Origin: Acidobacteriota bacterium
GTDB lineage: Bacteria > Acidobacteriota > Blastocatellia > RBC074
DNA: 9,257 bases
Direction: 5' to 3'
Assembly: GCA_013140935.1 (NCBI GenBank)
Contig: JABFSD010000283.1
Location: 1 to 9,257, forward strand
Both the position numbers and the translations under genes were made by a program. This document shows positions 1-5,948 of the stretch, in pieces (within the stretch, counting starts at the first letter, position 1; each line of letters begins with the position of its first letter). The notes beneath the pieces are model-generated. The model saw only the letters and a program-made list of their open reading frames with translations. It had not been told where the DNA came from and searched no databases.

Positions 1-1497
1 GATTACGGCGGAGCGAACGCCGACAAGATTCCCTATTCGCAAAGCTGGAATCTTTCGTTCTCGCTCGAACCCTGGCGCAACACCGTGATCGAAGCGGCTT
101 ACGTCGGCAACAAAGGCACGCACCTTTACATGCCGCTCGTGAATATCAATCCGCGCGACATCGCCTTTGTCGAATCGCTCGAAGTGCAAGGCCTGAGCGC
201 CGACACGGCAGTGGCCGATCCGCTCGGACGCCGCAACTTGCTCAACGCCGCGATCACCGTCGCGCGCGGCAATCTGAATAGTCCTTATCTGGGCTTCGCT
301 AATTTGAGTCGCTTCTTCGACGCTTCGGCCAACAGCATTCGCCACGCGGCTTATGTTGACGTAAGGCGTCGCGTCGGTCGCGGCTTGATGTTCACGGCGA
401 ATTACACTTTTGCCAAATCCATTGACGATGCTTCAGACGCGAACCCCGACACGCGCGTCATCACCGAAGTCGGCCAAACGCAAGGCCACGTTTTTTACGG
501 CGCATCGCGCAAGACCGATCGCGCGCTCTCGACCTTCGACATCAAACACAACGCGAGTGCAACCTTCGTTTATGACTTGCCCTTCGGCAGCAAAGGCCGC
601 TGGCTGAAAAGCTTGCCCGGCGTGTTGAATCAAACCATCGGCGGTTGGGTGACTTCGGGCGTGGTGCGTTTGCAAGGCGGCACGCCGTTCCTGCCTTACC
701 TCACCGACACCAATCGTTTGGGCGGCAACAATCGCACGGTGCGCCCTGATCTGGTTCCCGGCGTACCGCTTATCAATCCGCTGTGGAATCGTGCTTGCCC
801 GACGGGCATTCAATCCGACAACGCTACGCCGTGTGAGCCTTACATCAATCCGGCGGCATTCATGCGTCCGGCGAGAGGCGCACTGGGCAACGCGCCGCGT
901 ACGCTCGAATTGCGCGGGCCGATGCAGGAATACTTCGATTTTTCGTTGCAGAAAAACTTCAAGTTCCCTTTCAACGACAACGACGGCAAGCGCCGCATCA
1001 ACTTCCGCATTGATCTGATCAACGCTTTCAATCATCCGAACTTCCGCACCATCGCTTCCGGCTCTAACGGTTTCACCAACAACGTGCCGACCGAGTTCGT
1101 CGCAGAAGCGCTGGTGTTGAACGGCGTCGCACAAACTGCGGTCAACGTGCCGTTCACGGCGGCGGAATACAACACCTGGGCGACGGCGAACAATCGTCCG
1201 CTGCAACCGGTAGACGCACAAAACCGCCCGCTCAACACGATCATTCCCGAACTCGCGGCGATTCGCGCGATGGTGAATGGGCGACGGCCTACGGCGACCG
1301 GGCCGCTACCGCTGAACTTTTTCAACACGCCGCTGCCGCAAGGCTTTGCGACGAAGCTGCCGAATAATTTCGATGTGACGACGTTGGAAGGCTTCAAGCT
1401 CTATCGCTTGCGGCAGGTCTATGACACGGGCTTCGGACAACTGCGCGCGGTGAATAATCCGCGCTACATTCAGTTCGGGCTGCGCATCTTTTTTTAG
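1..1497 (+). CDS. TonB-dependent receptor, Oar-like, C-terminal part (5' end outside window)
   Basis: This is an outer-membrane beta-barrel transporter fragment of 498 residues. The frame is open from base 1 (DYGGANADKIPYSQSWNLSF), so the gene enters from the left; the GTG at 85 is an internal valine, not a start. Hallmarks of the Oar/carboxypeptidase-regulatory-like receptors abundant in Acidobacteriota are PYSQSWNL near the fragment start, EAAYVGNKGTHL, NYTFAKSIDDA, a DLPFG...GGW.TSGVVRLQGGTPF block, and RINFRIDLINAFNHPNF at fragment residues about 332-348. It ends in YIQFGLRIFF, a typical terminal barrel strand with a final aromatic residue for BAM recognition. The stop is TAG followed in frame by TAA. 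The plug and regulatory domains lie upstream and are not seen. The family imports large ligands, often oligosaccharides; the substrate here cannot be read. About 140 residues separate NAFNHPNF from the terminal strand, longer than I expect for the family. The gene is convergent with the next one and overlaps it by 4 bases. Confidence 0.9.
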   Translation, partial: DYGGANADKIPYSQSWNLSFSLEPWRNTVIEAAYVGNKGTHLYMPLVNINPRDIAFVESLEVQGLSADTAVADPLGRRNLLNAAITVARGNLNSPYLGFANLSRFFDASANSIRHAAYVDVRRRVGRGLMFTANYTFAKSIDDASDANPDTRVITEVGQTQGHVFYGASRKTDRALSTFDIKHNASATFVYDLPFGSKGRWLKSLPGVLNQTIGGWVTSGVVRLQGGTPFLPYLTDTNRLGGNNRTVRPDLVPGVPLINPLWNRACPTGIQSDNATPCEPYINPAAFMRPARGALGNAPRTLELRGPMQEYFDFSLQKNFKFPFNDNDGKRRINFRIDLINAFNHPNFRTIASGSNGFTNNVPTEFVAEALVLNGVAQTAVNVPFTAAEYNTWATANNRPLQPVDAQNRPLNTIIPELAAIRAMVNGRRPTATGPLPLNFFNTPLPQGFATKLPNNFDVTTLEGFKLYRLRQVYDTGFGQLRAVNNPRYIQFGLRIFF

Positions 1498-1895
1498 TAA
1501 AGGCTCAGGTAAAGCGTGTTGTCGTAATCAACGACGGCAAGTTTGATATTGCGTAACCAGCCGATGCGCCCCAACAGGTTGCGCGGCAAGCCGTGATGTT
1601 TGGCGAAATAAACCGTGCTGTAAAAAGTCAGGTTGCCGGTATGTAATCCGACCTCGTGACCAAAAGCATCAATCGTTCCAGTCAAGGTACTGAGACGGAT
1701 TGGCTCTCCGGCTTCGATACACAAGCCCACCCTCTCTCCAGCTTGGCGAGAGAAAAGACAGACTTCTGCGCCGGTATCAATCTTGGCGTCCACGATTATG
1801 GTAGTTCCGGCGTAAGCCAGTGTCACAGGAATGACGATGCCCGCAGGGTGGTCAGGGTAAACCAACGATTCGGTAAAGGTGAGTTGAGTATTCAT
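1494..1895 (-). CDS. Retropepsin-like aspartic protease (clan AA)
   Basis: This is a 133-residue protein with the single-domain retropepsin layout. It has hydrophobic strands, then the catalytic loop IDTGAEVCLF with D40-T41-G42-A43, and later NLLGRIGWL at residues 106-114, which matches the second conserved hydrophobic-hydrophobic-Gly element of the fold. Enzymes of this type act as homodimers, each subunit giving one aspartate; dimerisation here is inferred. No signal peptide is visible, so it is probably cytoplasmic. The ATG start lies in an ATGA overlap with the stop of the upstream DUF5678-like gene and has only a poor ribosome binding site, so translation is probably coupled. Its TAA stop overlaps the end of the convergent receptor gene. 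The natural substrate is unknown; the partner protein is one candidate. Confidence 0.8.
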   Translation of the reverse strand: MNTQLTFTESLVYPDHPAGIVIPVTLAYAGTTIIVDAKIDTGAEVCLFSRQAGERVGLCIEAGEPIRLSTLTGTIDAFGHEVGLHTGNLTFYSTVYFAKHHGLPRNLLGRIGWLRNIKLAVVDYDNTLYLSLY

Positions 1896-2278
1896 GTCCA
1901 GATGATGTGGGTGATGTTATCGGGATCTTCGACAAAGGTGATGAAGGGCATTTTCGCGCCGTCCGACTGAGAGGCTTTCCACACCTCATCGTGGTCGGGA
2001 CCGGCAGCGATTAAGCGATCCCCTTCGAGAGCGACCCATTGATTTTTGTACTCTCGACCGTGTTGCGTAACCCAGCGAATAGAAACCATGCCGAGTTCCA
2101 TTTCTTCGGGGCTAGCAATCGGTGGGATTCGCTTGTCAAGTTGCTTCTTGTGCGAATGACCATTGGTTGTTTCGTCGGGCGTAGTCGGTGCGTCCCAGAG
2201 TTGACGAAACCTGTTCTGTTCAACGGCAGGTAATTCGTCAATCAGGGTCAGAATATTTTCAGCAGTAAGTGTTGACAT
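1892..2278 (-). CDS. DUF5678-like small protein, first gene of a two-gene cassette
   Basis: The gene encodes 128 residues. The frame stays open upstream to 2461, but the ATG at 2278 is preferred because AAAGGAG ends 9 bases before it, and a TATACT box sits just above. The N-terminus (MSTLTAENILTLIDELPAVEQNRFRQLWD) is a predicted helix pair like those in many small antitoxin-like proteins. A polar, probably disordered stretch follows at residues 30-55. Residues about 75-117 (YKNQWVALEGDRLIAAGPDHDEVW through PFITFVED) resemble DUF5678, a small alpha/beta domain whose core reads 'WVAL-dGDRLIA-G-d..EV'. Its function is unknown. The TGA stop overlaps the ATG of the retropepsin-like gene. The role is inferred only from this tight pairing: it may be a substrate, inhibitor or antitoxin-like partner of the protease. 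Confidence 0.75.
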   Translation of the reverse strand: MSTLTAENILTLIDELPAVEQNRFRQLWDAPTTPDETTNGHSHKKQLDKRIPPIASPEEMELGMVSIRWVTQHGREYKNQWVALEGDRLIAAGPDHDEVWKASQSDGAKMPFITFVEDPDNITHIIWT

Positions 2279-2287
2279 AAGGTTTAG

Positions 2288-2308
2288 CTCCTTTCGGCGC
2301 GCAGTATA
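2288..2308 (-). promoter_or_regulatory. Candidate promoter -10 and ribosome binding site of the DUF5678/retropepsin cassette
   Basis: Reading the minus strand, TATACT (2308 to 2303) is one base from the sigma-70 -10 consensus. AAGGAG (2293 to 2288) then follows, 9 bases before the ATG at 2278. A weak -35-like TTGGTG lies 19 bases further up, a long spacer. The predicted leader is only about 18 nt. The ribosome binding site is convincing and decides the start codon; the promoter is a plausible guess. Confidence 0.4.
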
Positions 2309-2376
2309 CATCCGCGCCAAGCTGAACCACCAAGTAGTATTCATCAATTTACCGAGTGTTGTCGCAGGACGTGTGG

Positions 2377-2452
2377 TGGCGATCTGCGACGACTGAAGTC
2401 CGCAGTGCCGAATTTCATGAAAGTGAAATGAGGCGCTGCGGGCGATAGCCAT
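2377..2452. repeat. Large imperfect palindrome (hairpin) in divergent intergenic region
   Basis: The core runs 2398-2443. CCGCAGTGCC (2400-2409) pairs with GGCGCTGCGG (2432-2441) with one G-T wobble, extended by one wobble and one G-C pair. Next come symmetrical GA/GA mismatches (2410-2411 and 2430-2431), then ATTTCA (2412-2417) pairs with TGAAAT (2424-2429) around a 6-base loop. An outer arm, TGGCGAT (2377-2383) with ATAGCCA (2446-2452), matches 6 of 7. A second small palindrome, GACTGAAGTC, lies in the left flank (2391-2400). It has no T-run, so it is not an obvious terminator. It may be a dispersed palindromic repeat, a cruciform/operator site, or an RNA structure. It lies between two divergent genes. 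Confidence 0.6.
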
Positions 2453-2569
2453 TTCAGCCAATTGCGCGTAGGATGCGCGTCACGATCTGTTCCTCTTACG
2501 ACCTGGCAAAACACTGGGACGGATGCGGCAGTTGGTTTCCACTCTTCTACATTCAAAAAGGAATACGCT

Positions 2570-4213
2570 ATGGCAAAAGAGACTATCTCCAGACGGAAGT
2601 TCGTGTCGACGACGACCGGCATGGCTGCGAGCGCGATGATCGTGCCGCGTCACGTATTAGGCGGCGTCGGTTATCAAGCGCCCAGCGATAAGGTCAACTT
2701 CGCGTTGATCGGCTGCGGCGGACAAGGCAAGACCGATTCGATGGAATTGGTCGCGGGCGGACAAAATTTGGTCGCACTATGCGACGTAGATTTCGGTTAC
2801 GTTGACCGCGAAGCCGCCAACCTGACTCGCCAACGTGGCCCCGGTGGTGGCGGCGGCAGAGGCCCCGGCGGCCCTGGTGGACAACCGCCCAGCGAAGCGC
2901 AACTGGCCGCGATGCAAAAAGCCGCCGAAGAGCGGATGGCGCAAGCCGTGAAATTGCAGGAAGCCTATAAAACCGCCAAGCGGTATACCGACTTCCGCAA
3001 GATGCTCGAAACGCAAAAAGACATTGACGCGATTGTCGTCGCTACGCCTGACCATACGCATGCGGTGATTGCTAAGACCGCAATGGAATTGGGTAAGCAC
3101 GCTTACGTCGAGAAACCGCTGACGTGGTCAATTCAAGAAGCCCGCGTGTTGCGCGAAACCGCTGCGCGCACCAAAGTCGTGACGCAGATGGGCAACATGG
3201 GGCATTCGAGCGAAGGCGCTGCGCTGGTGAACGAATGGGTGCAAGCCGGTCTCATCGGCAAGATCAAAGAGGTCAACGTCTGGACGAATCGTCCGTTGGG
3301 ATTCTGGCCGCAAGGCGTACCGCGTCCCGGCAAAATCGTGGCCGATGCTCCTGCCAACACGCCTGCCGCTGGGCCGGGCGCGAACATGGGTTCTGACTGG
3401 ACGGCGCGTCAGGTAAATCGCACGCTGGCTTCGGCGATGGACGGCAACTATCCAGCGCCGGGCGGATTGGAATGGGACTTGTTTCTAGGCCCTGCGCCGC
3501 AGGTTGATTACCATCCGATTTATCATCCGTTCAATTGGCGCGGCTGGTTGGATTGGGGTACGGGCGCGATTGGCGATATGGCGGCGCATTTGATTGACCA
3601 TCCTTATTGGGCATTGGGACTGACCTATCCGACCAGCGTCGAAGCCACCTTCACGCCGTTCGGCGCAGACCTGAAAAACAAACCCGTGAGTTATCCGATG
3701 GGTTCGCACGTGGTTTATCACTTCCCTGCGCGCGGCGCGCAACCGCCGGTCAAGCTGACGTGGTTCGATGGCGGACTGATGCCCGCGCGGCCTGAAGCCT
3801 TGCCCGACGACGTGCAACTCGATGGCGGCGGCGGCGCGATCTTCATCGGCGAGAAAGGCATTCTCGTGCATGGAACTTATGCGTCGAATCCTAAGCTCTA
3901 TCCGATGTCGTTGATGGAAGCGGCGGCCAAAGTGCCCAAGACTTACTTCCGCGTAGAGTCGAGCGGCGCGGGTGCTTTCGCTTCGGCCAAACATCGCATG
4001 AACTGGATCAGAGCTATCAAAGGCACTGAGAAAGCAACGTGTCCGTTTGAATACGCCACGCGGCTGACCGAGACGATGCTGCTCGGCGTCGTAGCGATGA
4101 AAGTCGGACAGAGCAAGAAGATTTATTACGACGGAGAAAAAGGCGTTATCACGAATAACTCCGACGCGAATCAGTACTTGCAACGCGAATATCGCAAGGG
4201 CTGGACACTTTAA
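2570..4213 (+). CDS. Tat-exported Gfo/Idh/MocA family NAD(P)-dependent oxidoreductase
   Basis: The gene encodes 547 residues. The ATG at 2570 is chosen because AAAAAGGA precedes it by about 7 bases and because it places a Tat signal at the N-terminus; the open frame to 2462 lacks both. SRRKF (residues 7-11) plus a hydrophobic stretch ending near VPRHVLG is a twin-arginine signal, implying export of the folded, cofactor-loaded enzyme. Domains: a Rossmann fold with [12 protein letters not shown] (43-54) and VALCDVD (68-74); TPDHTH (159-164); the family EKP motif at 181-183 with K182 as expected catalytic lysine; and a C-terminal half with [19 protein letters not shown] (329-347), the conserved GDM..H motif. 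Residues 88-137 carry an unusual Gly/Pro-rich then helical insertion. The family oxidises sugar hydroxyls, often at C3 of glycosides. The adjacent DUF1080 gene supports a 3-keto-glycoside pathway; the exact substrate is unknown. Confidence 0.9.
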   Translation: MAKETISRRKFVSTTTGMAASAMIVPRHVLGGVGYQAPSDKVNFALIGCGGQGKTDSMELVAGGQNLVALCDVDFGYVDREAANLTRQRGPGGGGGRGPGGPGGQPPSEAQLAAMQKAAEERMAQAVKLQEAYKTAKRYTDFRKMLETQKDIDAIVVATPDHTHAVIAKTAMELGKHAYVEKPLTWSIQEARVLRETAARTKVVTQMGNMGHSSEGAALVNEWVQAGLIGKIKEVNVWTNRPLGFWPQGVPRPGKIVADAPANTPAAGPGANMGSDWTARQVNRTLASAMDGNYPAPGGLEWDLFLGPAPQVDYHPIYHPFNWRGWLDWGTGAIGDMAAHLIDHPYWALGLTYPTSVEATFTPFGADLKNKPVSYPMGSHVVYHFPARGAQPPVKLTWFDGGLMPARPEALPDDVQLDGGGGAIFIGEKGILVHGTYASNPKLYPMSLMEAAAKVPKTYFRVESSGAGAFASAKHRMNWIRAIKGTEKATCPFEYATRLTETMLLGVVAMKVGQSKKIYYDGEKGVITNNSDANQYLQREYRKGWTL

Positions 4214-4236
4214 CTCATCAACGAAGCACTGAAGCG

Positions 4237-4317
4237 AAGGGGCAAAGCGACAAAGGTTCAAAGGCGTTATCTTGAATAACTTCCTTTTTCTCTTTGAATC
4301 TTTGCCCCTTTTGTTTT
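4237..4317 (+). terminator. Large nested stem-loop with T-rich tail between oxidoreductase and DUF1080 genes
   Basis: AAGGGGCAAAG (4237-4247) pairs perfectly with CTTTGCCCCTT (4300-4310). Inside it, TTCAAAG (4257-4263) pairs with CTTTGAA (4292-4298), and GTTAT (4266-4270) with ATAAC (4276-4280) around CTTGA. The right arm runs into TTTTGTTTT (4309-4317), so in the plus direction it resembles an intrinsic terminator for the oxidoreductase mRNA; the minus direction has no T-run. The 52-base interior is large for a standard terminator, so a palindromic repeat element or an attenuator that limits read-through into the next gene is also possible. Confidence 0.5.
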
Positions 4318-4331
4318 GAAAAGACTCGATT

Positions 4332-5123
4332 ATGCGAATCAATAAGTTGTGCCAGCTTCTTCTTTGTCTGTTGTGTTTCGCTCTTTCGGTGCAAGCACAG
4401 TCGAAGCCGGAAAGAGGCTTCAAATATATTTTCAACGGCAAAGACCTGACCGATTGGGAAGGCGATGCGAAACATTGGTCGGTTGAAGACGGCGCGTTGA
4501 CCGGCGTGGCTGACGGTACGTTAAAGATGAACAGCTTCATCGTTTGGCGCGGCGGCGTGGTGAGAAATTTTGAGATGCGCGTGCAGGTCAAAATCACCAA
4601 GAACGGCAATTCAGGTTTGCAATATCGCAGCGCACCGCTGCCTGACATCGGCAAATACGTTTTGACGGGCTATCAATGTGATGTCGTACAGAATCGTAAC
4701 GATTACAACGGGATGCTTTATGAAGAGCGCGGACGCCGCATCATTTCGCATACTGGTGAAAAAGTCGTCGTGGATGGTTACGGTCAACCGTGGGTCGTCG
4801 GCACAGTACCCGGCGTGAAAGAATTCGCGGCTGACGAATGGCACGATTACCGCGTGCTGGTCACAGGCAATCACCATCAGCATTGGATTGACGGCGTGAT
4901 GACGACCGATGTCACCGACCACGACGAAATCGGTCGCCGCCTCGAAGGCTTGATCGGCGTGCAAGTTCACGTTGGGCCGCCAATGAAGGTGCAATACCGC
5001 AACTGGCGCATCAAACATTTGCCCAACGCAAAACTTATCAAACCCGAACAAACGCCGATTCCGCCTAACGCGGCGAAAGTCGTACCGCAAAACGGCACGC
5101 CACCGCCGCGCAAGGCGTCTTAA
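4332..5123 (+). CDS. Secreted DUF1080 / 3-keto-disaccharide hydrolase family protein
   Basis: The gene encodes 263 residues with a Sec signal peptide (hydrophobic core about 8-20, likely cleavage VQA|QS at 22/23). The remainder is one DUF1080 (PF06439) concanavalin-like jelly-roll domain. Motifs in order: FNGKDLTDWEG (34-44), HWSVEDGALTG (48-58), NSGLQYRS (93-100), GYQCDV (113-118), YNGMLYEERGRR (125-136), and a final GVQVHVGPPMKVQYRNWRIK block (209-228), followed by a Pro-rich tail from about 238. Characterised members cleave glycosides already oxidised to the 3-keto form, and the family is commonly found beside Gfo/Idh/MocA oxidoreductases, as here. No good ribosome binding site precedes the ATG (only GAAAAGA), and a terminator-like hairpin lies 15 bases upstream, so expression relative to the oxidoreductase may be lowered or independent. 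The family is clear; the substrate is unknown. Confidence 0.9.
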   Translation: MRINKLCQLLLCLLCFALSVQAQSKPERGFKYIFNGKDLTDWEGDAKHWSVEDGALTGVADGTLKMNSFIVWRGGVVRNFEMRVQVKITKNGNSGLQYRSAPLPDIGKYVLTGYQCDVVQNRNDYNGMLYEERGRRIISHTGEKVVVDGYGQPWVVGTVPGVKEFAADEWHDYRVLVTGNHHQHWIDGVMTTDVTDHDEIGRRLEGLIGVQVHVGPPMKVQYRNWRIKHLPNAKLIKPEQTPIPPNAAKVVPQNGTPPPRKAS

Positions 5124-5145
5124 AAATAGCTCGTCAGGCTGCGCC

Positions 5146-5787
5146 TTAGAAACGAAAGCCGACACCGGCATTCACTTGCAAGTTATGGCGTGTGAATACC
5201 GAGTCGGGCGCGGGCGTGTGGATCACGCTGATTGGTGGCGAGGTAGTAACGTCGGTGAAGCTTTCCCTTCGACGACGCACGATTAGGTCGCCAACATCGA
5301 AGCGAATTACCCAGCGGCGCGCAAGATAAAATTCAAGCACACCACCAATATCCAATGCGAAATCATTGAGAGTTATAGGTTCAAAACGACATTGTGGCAG
5401 GTTTGAATTCGGCGGCTGACTAAAATTAAAACAAGGTGCATTGGTAAAAGTGAAATCTTCATTACGCATAATGCCGGGGCGGATTTTACCGAATAGGCCG
5501 AACTTGTTGAATCGTGCGCCAGCTTTTAATCCGCCCAGCAACTGACCGCGCATTTCATAGCCAATGCCCATGCGGTTAAAGAGATTGGCTTCGCCTTCCA
5601 GTGCGAGGTGGGCGTTGAGGTTGTAAGTAAAGCGAACGCCTCCTCCTATCGTCCTGACGTGAGCCTGAACTGGTTTGACGCTGGCGGCGTGAACACCGAT
5701 TTCATTCTTAGGCGGGTCGCTTTGGGCTAAAGCGGAAGTTAAGAAAAAGAAAAGCAAGTAAACGAGCGGATAAAACTTTTGCAGCAT
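5146..5787 (-). CDS. Small outer-membrane beta-barrel protein
   Basis: The gene encodes 213 residues with a Sec signal peptide (residues 1-21, cleavage ALA|QS). The mature part alternates short amphipathic strands: GGGVRFTYNLN, LALEGEANLF, GGLKAGARFNKFGLFGKIRPGIM, LDIGGVLEFYLARRWVIRFDVGD, and a final LQVNAGVGFRF. The terminal phenylalanine and strand pattern fit an OmpA/porin-like 8-stranded barrel (PF13505 type). Two cysteines, C119 and C133, lie in one loop and could form a disulfide. The ATG at 5787 has AAGGAG 12 bases upstream, a slightly long spacing. The gene is convergent with the DUF1080 gene (22 bases between stops) and divergent from GH51. I do not recognise a specific function; a structural or transport role in the outer membrane is inferred. 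Confidence 0.75.
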   Translation of the reverse strand: MLQKFYPLVYLLFFFLTSALAQSDPPKNEIGVHAASVKPVQAHVRTIGGGVRFTYNLNAHLALEGEANLFNRMGIGYEMRGQLLGGLKAGARFNKFGLFGKIRPGIMRNEDFTFTNAPCFNFSQPPNSNLPQCRFEPITLNDFALDIGGVLEFYLARRWVIRFDVGDLIVRRRRESFTDVTTSPPISVIHTPAPDSVFTRHNLQVNAGVGFRF

Positions 5788-5823
5788 TCTGTGAGGTAAC
5801 TCCTTGTGGTGATTCTGTGATTT

Positions 5824-5858
5824 AAGCAGCGTGATCTGCTTGCTGCGAGCAACGCAGC
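5824..5858. promoter_or_regulatory. Two adjacent stem-loops in divergent promoter region
   Basis: AAGCAG (5824-5829) pairs with CTGCTT (5836-5841) around six bases. GCTGCG (5842-5847) then pairs with CGCAGC (5853-5858) around AGCAA, starting immediately after the first. The pair lies 37-71 bases before the outer-membrane protein start and 91-125 bases before the GH51 start. It could be an operator pair or structured leader of the minus-strand gene. No T-run follows in either direction. I found no convincing -35/-10 set in the 161-base gap. Confidence 0.35.
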
Positions 5859-5948
5859 GATTAAGGTGAAGTTCGGTTTTAATTTTTCTCTGAGGCTGCT
5901 CGCTTCGGAATTTAACAAAATAAAAACAACGTGAGGCAATGAACTGTC

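Noticed and set aside
433..1221. 262-codon open frame on the minus strand opposite the receptor
   Set aside because: Its composition is typical of an antisense shadow and the plus strand has clear receptor motifs.
1656..1970. 104-codon plus-strand frame opposite the retropepsin gene
   Set aside because: No motif; the minus strand carries the DTGA and LLGR elements in a coupled gene.
2279..2461. N-terminal extension of the DUF5678-like protein
   Set aside because: It would translate through the promoter, ribosome binding site and palindrome; the sequence is not protein-like.
2462..2569. N-terminal extension of the oxidoreductase to 2462
   Set aside because: The ATG at 2570 has a good ribosome binding site and puts the twin-arginine signal at the N-terminus; the extension would bury it.
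2838..2893. GGCCCCGG/GGCGGC-rich stretch as a separate repeat array or CRISPR
   Set aside because: It is in frame inside the oxidoreductase and encodes the Gly/Pro-rich insertion; units are too short and irregular for an array.
4218..4475. 85-codon minus-strand frame over the intergenic hairpin
   Set aside because: Made mostly of the reverse of the hairpin and the DUF1080 signal peptide; no supporting signal.
3485..4654. 389-codon open frame on the minus strand across the oxidoreductase and DUF1080 genes
   Set aside because: It spans two well-supported genes and their intergenic hairpin, with no domain or ribosome binding site.
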